From Rhodocyclaceae bacterium (GTDB lineage: Bacteria > Pseudomonadota > Gammaproteobacteria > Burkholderiales > Rhodocyclaceae), in the NCBI GenBank assembly GCA_013791905.1, contig VMSX01000030.1, forward strand, positions 290,741 to 354,740: a stretch of 64,000 bases of DNA, in the 5' to 3' direction. This document shows, in pieces, positions 8,832 through 17,992 of the stretch. The translations under genes and the position numbers were made by a program. Positions within the stretch are counted from its first letter, which is position 1, and each line of letters opens with the position of its first letter. Below the pieces are notes generated by a model. It had not been told where the DNA came from and did no database searches. It saw nothing but the letters and a program-made list of their open reading frames with translations.

Positions 8832-9344
8832 TCAGTCAGGTTCGGCCAGAATTGACCGAATCGTTTCTATCGTCATGAGCAGAGTCATCGGCTGCAAAGG
8901 AGATTCCACGAAGCCGCGTGAAAGATAGAACTGCCTGGCCTGGTCGGAAATAGCATGAACCAATAGGGCGAAAACACCGGCATCACCAGCGACATTGACC
9001 GCCCGCAGCATGGCATCGCGCAGCAAAGCCTGCCCGATTCCCTGATTGTGGTGGTGTTTGTCGACAGCCAGCCGACCGAGCAACAGGACTGGCAACGGAT
9101 CAGGCATGTTGCGCCGCATCGCCTTGAGTGCCGCCGCATGGCTGATCGCACCGGCCGACAGGCTGTAGTAGCCAATGACGGTCGCGCCGACACACAACAC
9201 GAAACAGCGCGAAGCGCCAGACGCATGGTTCTTGAATGCGCGTTTTTTGAGCCATTCATTCAGGGACCACTCGCCGCTATCGAAATTCGCCAGTTCATGA
9301 TCGGCCGCGATAGGCGCGGGCGGCATGAAATCCAACGTGGTCAT
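8832..9344 (-). CDS. GNAT-family toxin (TacT/AtaT-like)
   Basis: N-acetyltransferase of the type that acetylates aminoacyl-tRNA. It has the toxin-family features FDSGEWSLNEWLKKRA, CFVLCVGATVIGYYSLS, the acetyl-CoA loop LLGRLAVDKHHHNQGIGQAL and the late catalytic Tyr in RQFYLSRGF. The length (~170 aa) is normal. The ATG at 9344 overlaps the antitoxin stop (ATGA type), which I prefer to the GTG at 9353. It pairs with the DUF1778-type antitoxin just upstream, so this is the only complete toxin-antitoxin module I recognise in the window. Confidence 0.88.
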   Translation of the reverse strand: MTTLDFMPPAPIAADHELANFDSGEWSLNEWLKKRAFKNHASGASRCFVLCVGATVIGYYSLSAGAISHAAALKAMRRNMPDPLPVLLLGRLAVDKHHHNQGIGQALLRDAMLRAVNVAGDAGVFALLVHAISDQARQFYLSRGFVESPLQPMTLLMTIETIRSILAEPD

Positions 9345-9628
9345 TTTTCCCACGGTGCTTTCGTTTTGAGCAAGCGGCGCAGTTTGTCGGTCGGCGGCAA
9401 GGGATGATCGAGCAGCGCCTGAAATTTGGCAAAGGTGCCCGCATCAACCGTGAAGAATGCCTGGTCGAGCAGAACATCCTCCGCCTCGCGACAGGCGGCT
9501 TCCAGCATGAAATCCGACCGGCTACGGCCCAGACGATCCGCGGCCTGATCGATGAGATCTCGCTGCCTGGCCTTGGCGCGGATATTGATGGAAACGGAAA
9601 CCGCTTCTTTGGTTTGTGCGTGTAGCAT
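9341..9628 (-). CDS. DUF1778 antitoxin (TacA-like)
   Basis: Ribbon-helix-helix antitoxin of 95 residues. The DNA-binding part reads SVSINIRAKARQRDLIDQAA then LGRSRSDFMLEAA, and the C-terminal part (FFTVDAGTFAKFQALLDHPL) is the usual toxin-wrapping segment. I chose the ATG at 9628, seven bases after AAGGAG, over the ATG at 9634, which is too close to the Shine-Dalgarno. It overlaps the GNAT toxin gene and probably autoregulates through the palindromes at 9641-9670. Confidence 0.88.
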   Translation of the reverse strand: MLHAQTKEAVSVSINIRAKARQRDLIDQAADRLGRSRSDFMLEAACREAEDVLLDQAFFTVDAGTFAKFQALLDHPLPPTDKLRRLLKTKAPWEK

Positions 9629-9640
9629 GGTCATACTCCT

Positions 9641-9670
9641 TGTATGGATTACGAGCATACATTATTGTAT
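9641..9670 (-). promoter_or_regulatory. Probable operator of the GNAT toxin-antitoxin operon
   Basis: Two overlapping inverted repeats lie just upstream of the antitoxin Shine-Dalgarno: TGTATG/CATACA (9641-9646 and 9656-9661, nine-base spacer) and ATACA-TTAT-TGTAT (9657-9670). The AT-rich palindromes are where an RHH antitoxin would bind to repress its own operon. Confidence 0.6.
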
Positions 9671-9791
9671 AGAACATCGCAACACAATCGAAAAGTGTCA
9701 CGCAATCCGCGTGTAAATTGTCGAAGCTTGTGCCAGAGTTAAAAAACGCGGGTAGCTTTGGAAAATACGATTTCGAAACACCAGTCACGCC

Positions 9792-12257
9792 ATGCTCACA
9801 CACACTCCCTTGCCGCCGGACGTTCTGTTCACCCCGTGCGACCCGGCCGCCATCGACTTCACCGATACCGCGGCCCTGCCCGATCTCGATGCAGCGCAAA
9901 TCCACCCACGCGCCATTGAGGCCTTGCATCTCGGGCTTGATGTCAAACACAAGGGCTACAACCTGTTCGTGCTGGGCGACCCGGGCAGTGGACGGCACGC
10001 CATCATCAAGCAATTGCTCGAAGCCGAGCGCAAGAGCGGCACCGCGCCGGCAGACTGGTGTTACGTCAACAACTTTGCCGCGGCAACGCGACCCCGCCTG
10101 TTGCGGCTGCCTTGCGGCCGTGGCACCCGCCTACACGACGCCATGGAGCGTTTTGTCGATGAACTGGGCACGACCATCGGCGCGGTCTTCGACAGCGACG
10201 AATATCGCCAACACATCGAATCCCTGCAGGAGGAAGAGAAAAATCGCGAAGAAGCGGCCATGCGCCAACTGGGGCAGGCTTCCGGCGAGAAAGGCGTCGC
10301 CCTGCTGCACACGCCGCATGGCTTCATCTTTTCGCCCCTGAAGGACGGCGAGGAAACGCTCTCGCCAGAGGAATTCGAGAAATTGCCGGAGGACCGGCAG
10401 CAGGAACTCGGCCGGGTGATGGAAGAGTTCCATGAAAAACTGCACCAGTTGATGAAAGAATTTCCGCGCTGGCGGCGGGAAACGCAAAACAAACTCAAGG
10501 CTGCCGGCCGGGATGCACTCAAACTCGCCGTGGATCACATGATCGACGAGCTCCGCCCCGACTATGCCGACCTGCCCGAAGTCACCGCCTATCTCGACGC
10601 GGTCATGCAGGACATCGTCGAAAGCAGCGAAGCCCTGCGCGAATCGACCAAGAGCGACGAGGATGCGGAAACCACCTTCTATACCGGCACCATCTCGATC
10701 CAGCGTTACCGGGTCAACCTGCTGGTGGAAAACGCGGCGACCGGCGAGCGCCCCGTCGTGTACGAAGACCACCCGACCCTGCAGAACCTGGTCGGGCGCA
10801 TCGAGCATCTGGTGCACATGGGCACGCTGGTCAGCAACTTCACGCTGATCAAGGCAGGTGCCCTGCACCGCGCCAATGGCGGCTTCCTGATCCTCGATGC
10901 CATGAAAGTATTGAGCCAGCCCTATGCCTGGGAAGGTCTCAAGCGTACTTTGAAGGCGGGTGAGATCCGCATCGAATCGCTGGCCGAGCTGATCGGCCTG
11001 TCCAGCACCACCCAGATGGAGCCGCAACCGGTGCCGCTCGATGTCAAGGTGGTGCTGATCGGCGAGCGCCTTATCTACTTTCTGCTTGCCGAGCTTGATC
11101 CAGACTTCGCGGCGCTGTTCAAGATCAATGCCGACATGGCGAGCGAGATCGAGCGCAACCCGGAAAACACCGCGCACTACGCGCGACTGATCGCCACGCT
11201 GGCCCGCCGTGCCGGCTTGCGCCCCTTGTCCGCCGCCGCCGTGGCGCGGCTCATCGAACATGCCGCCCGGCTGGCGAACGATGCCCAGCGTCTGACCACC
11301 CAGACCCAGCCGCTCGACAACCTGATGCACGAGGCCGAACACTTTGCGGCGCAGGCCAATGCCGCCTGCATCGAACGCGAGCATCTCGAAAAAGCACTGG
11401 AAGCCCATCGGCACCGCCACGAACGCCTGCGCCAGCGCTATCAGGAAGAAATCCTGCGCGGGCAGCTGCTGATCGATTCGGCGGGACTGCATATCGGGCA
11501 GATCAACGGCCTGGCCGTGGTGCCGCTGGGTGAAAGCAGTTTCGCGCATCCGGTGCGCATCACCGCGACAGTGCGCATGGGCGAAGGCGAAGTGATCGAC
11601 ATCGAACGCGAGGTCGAACTCGGCGGCCCGATTCACTCCAAGGGCGTGCTGATCCTGTCCTCGTTCCTCTCCGCCCGCTTTGGCTGGGCCGTGCCGCTTT
11701 CGCTCAAGGCCAGCCTGGTGTTCGAGCAGTCCTACGGCGGCGTCGAGGGCGACAGCGCCTCGCTGGCCGAACTGGCCGCCCTGCTCTCCGCCCTGTCAGG
11801 CATCCCGATCCGGCAGTCGCTGGCGGTGACCGGCTCGGTCAATCAGTTCGGCGTGGTGCAGGCAGTCGGCGGCATCAACGAGAAGATCGAGGGGTTCTTC
11901 GACATTTGCGCCGCGCGCGGCCTGTCCGGCGAACAGGGCGTCGTGATTCCCGCCACCAACGTCTGCCATCTGATGCTGCGCGAGGAGGTCGTCGCAGCGG
12001 TGCGCGCGGGACGTTTCCAGATCTGGGCGGTCGACAGCATCGACGCCGCGATGGAACTGCTGACCGGCCTGCCCGCCGGAAAGCCCGACGACAAGGGCGA
12101 GATCCCCCCCGGTTCGGTCAATTACCAGATTGCCGTGCAACTCGCCGAACTGGCGAAGATGCACCAGGAATTCGGCAACCCGAAGCCACCGTCCCGGCAA
12201 AGCAAAAAGGCCAAGCCTTCTCCACCGCCGACAAAGAAACCACCGGCGCCGGGATGA
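9792..12257 (+). CDS. Lon-family ATP-dependent protease (LonB/YcbZ-type)
   Basis: 821-residue AAA+ protease without the Lon N-domain. The Walker A-like GDPGSGRHAI is near residue 57. A long charged helical insertion follows (~130-230), then NGGFLILDAMKVL as the Walker B region, then a C-terminal Lon protease domain with catalytic Ser in EGDSASLAEL (~654) and Lys in GGINEKIEGFF (~698). Homologues such as E. coli YcbZ are poorly characterised and are distinct from Lon itself. The Pro/Lys-rich tail (last ~35 residues) looks disordered. It converges on the P-type ATPase gene with only eight bases between stops. Confidence 0.9.
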   Translation: MLTHTPLPPDVLFTPCDPAAIDFTDTAALPDLDAAQIHPRAIEALHLGLDVKHKGYNLFVLGDPGSGRHAIIKQLLEAERKSGTAPADWCYVNNFAAATRPRLLRLPCGRGTRLHDAMERFVDELGTTIGAVFDSDEYRQHIESLQEEEKNREEAAMRQLGQASGEKGVALLHTPHGFIFSPLKDGEETLSPEEFEKLPEDRQQELGRVMEEFHEKLHQLMKEFPRWRRETQNKLKAAGRDALKLAVDHMIDELRPDYADLPEVTAYLDAVMQDIVESSEALRESTKSDEDAETTFYTGTISIQRYRVNLLVENAATGERPVVYEDHPTLQNLVGRIEHLVHMGTLVSNFTLIKAGALHRANGGFLILDAMKVLSQPYAWEGLKRTLKAGEIRIESLAELIGLSSTTQMEPQPVPLDVKVVLIGERLIYFLLAELDPDFAALFKINADMASEIERNPENTAHYARLIATLARRAGLRPLSAAAVARLIEHAARLANDAQRLTTQTQPLDNLMHEAEHFAAQANAACIEREHLEKALEAHRHRHERLRQRYQEEILRGQLLIDSAGLHIGQINGLAVVPLGESSFAHPVRITATVRMGEGEVIDIEREVELGGPIHSKGVLILSSFLSARFGWAVPLSLKASLVFEQSYGGVEGDSASLAELAALLSALSGIPIRQSLAVTGSVNQFGVVQAVGGINEKIEGFFDICAARGLSGEQGVVIPATNVCHLMLREEVVAAVRAGRFQIWAVDSIDAAMELLTGLPAGKPDDKGEIPPGSVNYQIAVQLAELAKMHQEFGNPKPPSRQSKKAKPSPPPTKKPPAPG

Positions 12258-12265
12258 CGACTCAA

Positions 12266-14959
12266 TCAACGCTGCACGATCCGCCGCCGCAACCATTTGC
12301 GGGTTTCTTCGGCCACCCCCAGCAGCAGGACAAACGGCAAAGCGAAGAGCCAGACATCGATTGATAGCGGCGCAGTGCCGAACAGGCGATTGCCCCACGG
12401 GGTGTAAACGATGGCCAGCAACAGGCCGCCCTCGACGGCGAGTCCGGCCAGCAACAAACGATTCTCAAACAAGGGAAAGTGCCAGGCGGGCAGCAACGGA
12501 TGCCGGCAGACGAAGACATTGACCATCTGCGCCAGCACGATGGCGACAAGGCAGGCGGTCGTCGCTGCAAGATAGGCCGGATATAGCGGATCGCCGATCA
12601 CAGGTATCTGGCCATATTGCCAGCCGCTGGCACCGAGGACGAAGAAGAATGCCGCCAGCGCGCCCAGCGCCTCGAGCGGACCGAGGAACAGGTAGGCACG
12701 CGCCAGCAATGGCCATGACAGCAGCCGCTCATGGCGCGGGCGCGGCGGTCGGTGCATCACGTCGGCGTGCGGACGTTCGGCGCCCAGCGCCAGTGCCGGC
12801 AGCATGTCGGTACCCAGATCGACCGCGAGGATCTGGATCACGGTGAGCGGCAGCGGAATGCGGAACAGCACGAAAGCCAGGTAGGGAACGATCTGCGGGA
12901 TGTTCGAGGTCAGGATGTAGGTGAGGAACTTGCGGATGTTCTCGAACACCGCGCGGCCTTCCTCGATGGCATTGACGATGGTGGCGAAATGGTCGTCGAG
13001 CAGCACGATGTCGGCCGCCTCGCGCGCGACATCGGTGCCAGACAAGCCCATGGCAATGCCGATGTCCGCCGTCTTCAGCGCCGGTGCGTCATTGACGCCG
13101 TCACCGGTTACCGCGACGATCTCGCCTTTGCGCTGCAGGGCCTGGACGATGAGCATCTTCTGCTCGGCGCTGACACGCGCGAAGAGGATTTCCGGTGCAT
13201 CAAGCGCCAGTTGCAGATGGGCTGCATCCATTTTCCGCACTTGCTCGCCGGTGATCACCACCGGGTCAGGGGAACGCACCACATCGACTTCGCGCGCCAG
13301 TGCCACTGCCGTGTGTGGGTGGTCGCCGGTGACCATGATGACGCGAATGCCGGCTTCATGGCAGCGTGCGACTGCCCCATGCACGTCAGGACGCGGCGGA
13401 TCTTCGAGGCCGACCAGTCCGCACAGTTCCAGGCCATCTTCGCTTGGCTCACCGGCTTCGGCAGCAATGGGCTTCCAGGCCAACGCCAGCACGCGCAGGC
13501 CACGGTGGGTCAGGTCTTCGTGGGCACGGTGGAAGACTTCCTGCGCTGTCGCATCGAAAGTCCGCAGGCTGTCGCCATCGAGCCAGGTCGCGCACAACGG
13601 CAAGACGGTCTCGGGCGCCCCCTTGCACCACAGAAACCCCTCACTCCCAGCTTCCCGCGTGATGACGGACATGCGCTGCCGTTCGGCGTCAAACGGAATT
13701 TCACTCGCGCGTGGGCCGAGTTCGGGAATGGCCCCGGCGAATTGCCACAGGGCAATTTCCATCGGGTCGCCGCTGGGCACGCAACTCCCCTCTGCACCCT
13801 CCGGAAACTTGAGGTCATGGCAGAAGCGGGCGACGGCGCGCAAGCGCAGGTCATCGGCGCGCGGCCAGCGGTCCGCCGCGAGGTGGTGTCGCCCACCGAC
13901 GAACAGTTCGCGCACCGTCATGCGATTCTGCGTCAGCGTGCCGGTCTTGTCGGTCAGGATGACCGTTGCGCTGCCGAGCGTTTCGACCGCCGGCAGATGA
14001 CGCACCAGCGCATTACGCTTGGCCATGCGCTGCGTTGCCAAGGCCAGGGAGAGCGTCACCGTCGGCAACAGCCCCTCCGGCACATTGGCAACAATGATGC
14101 CGATGGCGAACATGAAATTGACCCAGAACGGCAGGCCGATGGCTTGGCCGATGGCAAAGAACAGGATGCCCAGACCCAGCGCAAGCATGGCAACCAGCCG
14201 CGACACGCGACGGATCTCGCACTGCAAGGGCGATTCGACTTCACCCGCAGTCTGGGCCAGGTGCGCAATGCGGCCGAACTCGGTGTGCATGCCGGTGGCG
14301 TAAACGACAGCGCTGCATTCGCCCCCGACAATCAGCGTGCCGGCCAGCACCAGGCTGCGCGCGGCCAGCGGGTCCGCGGTCGAATCGGCAACAACTTCGG
14401 CGCTGCGCACCATGGGCTTCGACTCGCCGGTCAGCGTGGCGAGGCTCACGCGCAGCCCCCAACTCTCGATCAGGCGGCAGTCCGCCGGCACCTTGACGCC
14501 TTCGGCCAGCAGCACCAGATCGCCGGGGACCAGTTCGGTTGCCGGCACTTCGAGTGCGCGTCCGTCGCGCCGCACCTGCACCTGCTGCGGCAACAACTGG
14601 CGCAACGCCGCCAGCGCCTGTTCGGCACGATAGCTCTGCCAGAAGGAAAAACAGCCATTGACGACAATCACGCCGACGATGGCCAAGCCCAGTTCAGCCA
14701 TGCCCTGACCTGGCTCGAAGTGCGCCGCCAGAAAGGCCAAGCCTGCCGCCAGCCAGAGAATGAGGGCAAAGAAATGGCTGAATTCGCGCAGCAGCGTCAG
14801 CCACAGGGGTTCCCGGGCAACAGCCTCGACCCGGTTGAAACCGAATTCCTTCAGACGCCTGCGTACCTCAGCTGCAGACAAGCCCTGTGTGCCGCTGCGC
14901 AACGCGACCAGCGCCACCTCGGGCGTCTGTTGGGCAATGCTCATGCCGGGATAATTCAT
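12266..14959 (-). CDS. P-type cation-transporting ATPase, type II (Na,K-ATPase-like)
   Basis: 897 residues with the complete P-type set: the actuator TGES motif (LATLTGESKP), phosphorylation site DKTGTLT (D337), nucleotide-binding KGAPE, and hinge TGDGVNDAPAL. The M4 motif VANVPEGLLPTVT and the M6 stretch ILAVDLGTDMLPAL closely resemble those of animal Na+,K+-ATPases rather than heavy-metal pumps, so Na+ or another monovalent ion, or Ca2+, is the likely substrate. No metal-binding head is present. Start could be the ATG at 14959 or 14944; no clear ribosome site decides it. Confidence 0.88.
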   Translation of the reverse strand: MNYPGMSIAQQTPEVALVALRSGTQGLSAAEVRRRLKEFGFNRVEAVAREPLWLTLLREFSHFFALILWLAAGLAFLAAHFEPGQGMAELGLAIVGVIVVNGCFSFWQSYRAEQALAALRQLLPQQVQVRRDGRALEVPATELVPGDLVLLAEGVKVPADCRLIESWGLRVSLATLTGESKPMVRSAEVVADSTADPLAARSLVLAGTLIVGGECSAVVYATGMHTEFGRIAHLAQTAGEVESPLQCEIRRVSRLVAMLALGLGILFFAIGQAIGLPFWVNFMFAIGIIVANVPEGLLPTVTLSLALATQRMAKRNALVRHLPAVETLGSATVILTDKTGTLTQNRMTVRELFVGGRHHLAADRWPRADDLRLRAVARFCHDLKFPEGAEGSCVPSGDPMEIALWQFAGAIPELGPRASEIPFDAERQRMSVITREAGSEGFLWCKGAPETVLPLCATWLDGDSLRTFDATAQEVFHRAHEDLTHRGLRVLALAWKPIAAEAGEPSEDGLELCGLVGLEDPPRPDVHGAVARCHEAGIRVIMVTGDHPHTAVALAREVDVVRSPDPVVITGEQVRKMDAAHLQLALDAPEILFARVSAEQKMLIVQALQRKGEIVAVTGDGVNDAPALKTADIGIAMGLSGTDVAREAADIVLLDDHFATIVNAIEEGRAVFENIRKFLTYILTSNIPQIVPYLAFVLFRIPLPLTVIQILAVDLGTDMLPALALGAERPHADVMHRPPRPRHERLLSWPLLARAYLFLGPLEALGALAAFFFVLGASGWQYGQIPVIGDPLYPAYLAATTACLVAIVLAQMVNVFVCRHPLLPAWHFPLFENRLLLAGLAVEGGLLLAIVYTPWGNRLFGTAPLSIDVWLFALPFVLLLGVAEETRKWLRRRIVQR

Positions 14960-15205
14960 GGTCGCAAAACCCGCGTCGGCTATTCGCTAGCAAGTCCTCT
15001 GCTTCATGATAGTCAAACTCGCTCAGATCACCATGCGGAGCGGAGCAGCAAGCCTCCGGACAGTTCCACCGGCTAGCCAACCCGGTTCAGCCAGACGCAG
15101 CCATTAAATTCTGTTGGGGAGTTCACCCGCGAACTACAAACCCATGCATTGCTGCTCGACGGCTCATACAATATTCATCCCATCTCCATTGCATACCAGC
15201 CAGCC

Positions 15206-16018
15206 ATGATCCCAGCCGACCTTGCAGCCCTTGAAACCGTTGTCCGCACTGCGGCGCGCGAAGAATTGCTCGAGCGCTTTCGCCACACCACACGCCACGA
15301 GAAGGCAGACGGCAGTTGGTTGACCGAAGCCGACCTGGCGATGCAGTCGCGCCTGAAGTCGGCGCTGGCAGAACGGCACCCCGGGATCGCCTTGCTCGGC
15401 GAAGAAATGACTGCGGCGGAACAGCAACGGCTGCTGGTCGAGGCCGGCGTAGCGCCTGGCGATGAAGACAGCGGGCTGTGGATTCTCGATCCACTTGACG
15501 GCACCAGCAACTTCGCCGCCGGCATCCCGCTGTTTTCCGTTTCGCTGGCACTGATGCGCCAGGGCCGCATCGAAGCCGGCATCGTTTTCGACCCGATTCA
15601 TGATGAATCCTTCGCCGCCCTGCGCGGCCACGGCGCCACGCTCAACGGCGCAGCACTGCGCGCCGCGGCGCCCGGCATCCCGCTCGCCAAGGCCACGGCC
15701 TGCATCGACTTCAAGCGCCTGCCCGCCGCGCTGGCCGCGCGCATCGCTGCGACACCACCCTACTCATCGCAGCGCTCGATCGGCTCGGTGGCGCTCGACT
15801 GGTGTTGGGTGGCGGCGGGCCGCTTCCATCTTTACCTGCAGGGTCGCCAAAGCCTATGGGACTATGCCGCCGGCAGCCTGATCCTCGCAGAGGCCGGCGG
15901 CCATGCCGACACCCTCGACGGCCGCCCCGCGCAACTGGACCTCGTGCCGCGCTCAGCCGTCTGCGCAGCCGACCGACGGCTGTTCGAGCAATGGCTCGAC
16001 TACCTGCGGGCAAGCTGA
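15206..16018 (+). CDS. Inositol monophosphatase family protein
   Basis: Mg2+-dependent phosphatase of the IMPase/CysQ/FIG superfamily. Metal-binding motifs are visible: GEE (ALLGEEMTA), WILDPLDGTSNFA, and the C-terminal GSVALDWCWVAAGRF...WDYAAG. I use the ATG at 15206 (MIPADLAALE), which matches family starts; the frame is open to 15149 but that stretch looks non-coding and holds a TACAAT-like -10. The substrate (inositol phosphate, PAP or fructose bisphosphate) cannot be decided. A copy of the dispersed repeat lies in frame (K-S-A-L-A-E-R). Confidence 0.88.
   Translation: MIPADLAALETVVRTAAREELLERFRHTTRHEKADGSWLTEADLAMQSRLKSALAERHPGIALLGEEMTAAEQQRLLVEAGVAPGDEDSGLWILDPLDGTSNFAAGIPLFSVSLALMRQGRIEAGIVFDPIHDESFAALRGHGATLNGAALRAAAPGIPLAKATACIDFKRLPAALAARIAATPPYSSQRSIGSVALDWCWVAAGRFHLYLQGRQSLWDYAAGSLILAEAGGHADTLDGRPAQLDLVPRSAVCAADRRLFEQWLDYLRAS
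15356..15377 (+). repeat. Dispersed repeat copy inside the IMPase-like gene
   Basis: Twenty of 22 bases match the repeat core; it is read in frame as K-S-A-L-A-E-R. Because the residues also fit the protein family, descent from the repeat is less sure here than for the intergenic copies. Confidence 0.5.
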
Positions 16019-16254
16019 ACCCCTCTCCCGGCAGCGGCTTTGCGTTCCATCAGAGCCACAAAACAGGGTTGGATTCATCCATGGCAGTTTCCAGTCGAGG
16101 TGGCAACAGGGTACTTCCGGTCACAACCGTACAGCCTGAAGGCTTCGCTTGAACGCCTCGAAATTAGCCCAATGGCCGTTTAAATAGTTAACTTGGGTTA
16201 GCTATACGCATTTTTGTTAGTTTGTTGAAAAGCTCGGCCTTACCGCGAAGCAAT

Positions 16255-17595
16255 TTACTTTTTACTGATGCCAACAGAATGTAAATGGATTTTTTCCCCA
16301 AGTTTTCTTTTAGAAATGCTATCGATATTTTCACGCGAATGCGATGCTACTTCAGTAGTTGGGTTGATTTCTATACATTTTGCATAGGCTACTTTCGCTG
16401 CATCATTTTCATTGAGACAAGATAATGCAACAGCGTAGTTATGCCATATTGACTGATCATATGGATTAATCTCTACGGCAGCCTTGAGCATCTCCTTTGC
16501 TCCGGAATACTTCCCCTCTTGAAGTAACCTCACCCCAAGTGTCGACTCAGGTTCATCTGGCCCCCACCATTTTGCAAGTGTGCTGAGGTAAATATTTCTC
16601 CAATAGCCAGATTGATTTACACATTTCCAAATGGACTTTGTCCCGAATGAAATGACACAGGTCAGGAGATTTAACATACCTTCAATAAGATGCCTCCTAC
16701 TTCTTCTCGCTGCTATTGGTAACAACATCATCGAAAGACGCATATCTAGACACGCTGCTTTACATGACTTTCCGAGAAAACGATAGGCCACTCCCAAGTA
16801 CCTAAGTACCTCAGGGTAATTAATCCCTCTTGTCTGCCTTGCTCGCTCAAGGTGATAAACAGCCTGCTTGTAGTCACCTGTGTTAACAAGAGCTCTACCA
16901 AAATAGAATTCAACCAACCAACCGCAGGCCCCCTCTTTAATTGCAGTCCTCATTTCTGCAAGTGAATGGTCATGCTCTCCAGACTGGCTCCAAGAGGTGG
17001 CCATGAGGAGATGCCAATATGGGTCTGCTCGAAGCCTTGAGGATAATCTGAAATATTTCCGGGCTCGCACATGATCACCTGCTATATCAGCGAGGATTCC
17101 CAACGCATCAATAAATACTGCCTTCTTAGGAGCGAGGGCTGCTCCTTTGTTTGCAATCCGCCTTACATGTTCGATGCTTTTATGTAATTGTCGATTTGGA
17201 TTTGACTCGGACTGCCAGTCCATAAAAGAAAGTCTCATAGTTTGAGAAATAGCGAGAAGTGCTAAGGCTTCAGTATCCTTGGGGTTCGCTTGAATTGCTT
17301 TGGCTAACCGATTCTCAAGGTCAGAGCAGGTCCCTTTCTGATGTATCTCATGCTTGATAGCTTCTATGTATGGATTACCAAGACCAGCCCTACTTAGGAG
17401 CGTTGCGAAGGTATCAAGCTGTCCAGCAACTTCTTCACTTTGCCTTTCAGAATCTACATAGCTCCAAAGTCCACCGATTACTCCCATGATGGCCAGACTG
17501 GATCCTGCAATAAAGGCTTCACCAGAAATTATTCCGCCAACACCACCCAAGATTAGAAAGAGACTAATCAAATACTGTTTAGATTTTCTTCGCAT
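16255..17595 (-). CDS. Membrane-anchored TPR protein of unknown function
   Basis: 446 residues. The N-terminus holds a basic start and two hydrophobic helices (about 9-27 and 29-46), followed by a cytoplasmic or periplasmic domain of helical repeats. At least two clear TPR-like units are visible (YFGRALVNTGDYKQAVYHLE and IWHNYAVALSCLNENDAAKV). The gene is visibly richer in A/T than its neighbours, with many AAA/ATT-type codons, suggesting horizontal acquisition. No enzymatic motif is seen. It sits alone, with 236 bp of gene-free sequence on one side and ~400 bp on the other. Confidence 0.65.
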   Translation of the reverse strand: MRRKSKQYLISLFLILGGVGGIISGEAFIAGSSLAIMGVIGGLWSYVDSERQSEEVAGQLDTFATLLSRAGLGNPYIEAIKHEIHQKGTCSDLENRLAKAIQANPKDTEALALLAISQTMRLSFMDWQSESNPNRQLHKSIEHVRRIANKGAALAPKKAVFIDALGILADIAGDHVRARKYFRLSSRLRADPYWHLLMATSWSQSGEHDHSLAEMRTAIKEGACGWLVEFYFGRALVNTGDYKQAVYHLERARQTRGINYPEVLRYLGVAYRFLGKSCKAACLDMRLSMMLLPIAARRSRRHLIEGMLNLLTCVISFGTKSIWKCVNQSGYWRNIYLSTLAKWWGPDEPESTLGVRLLQEGKYSGAKEMLKAAVEINPYDQSIWHNYAVALSCLNENDAAKVAYAKCIEINPTTEVASHSRENIDSISKRKLGEKIHLHSVGISKK

Positions 17596-17992
17596 GAATG
17601 GGAGAGGCGTGCCTATCTGATAGGACGAATACTGCTTGGATATGTTGGGTCACAGGGTCTCGGCTATCGTAACGATACCGCTTGCTTCGCCAAGGTGTGG
17701 AGGGAAACCAATGATATCCGTTTCCCACAATATGCAAATATTGACTGTGAGTGCGGCCTTGTCAGATGAATAGCCCAGCGACCGTTACGGGTCGAACTGA
17801 GATGGTCGGCAACCTGGTTGGATGGCCTATGGGCACGCCACGATTGAACTCCGCAGAATGCCTAGCGGCGGTCATTCACGGCATGCGGATACCACTATTG
17901 AAGCGGTGGCGGATGAACCCTGTATCCACGTCTTCCCAGCCTGCCGATCCTTCAGTCGCCCGCGCTCTTTGGCCCGGGCAAGCGATTCGCGG
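17596..17992. other. Gene-free stretch downstream of purL
   Basis: About 400 bases between the TPR gene and the end of purL. Frames are broken by stops and I recognise no protein, RNA or strong terminator. It may be degraded flanking sequence of the AT-rich insertion. Confidence 0.5.

Noticed and set aside
10131-11636. 500-codon frame antisense to the Lon-like protease
   Set aside because: Shadow of a conserved gene; composition typical of reverse-frame GC bias.
12731-15076. Long open frame antisense to the P-type ATPase
   Set aside because: Its product is His/Gln/Arg-rich without motifs, while the minus strand encodes an intact ATPase with all catalytic signatures.
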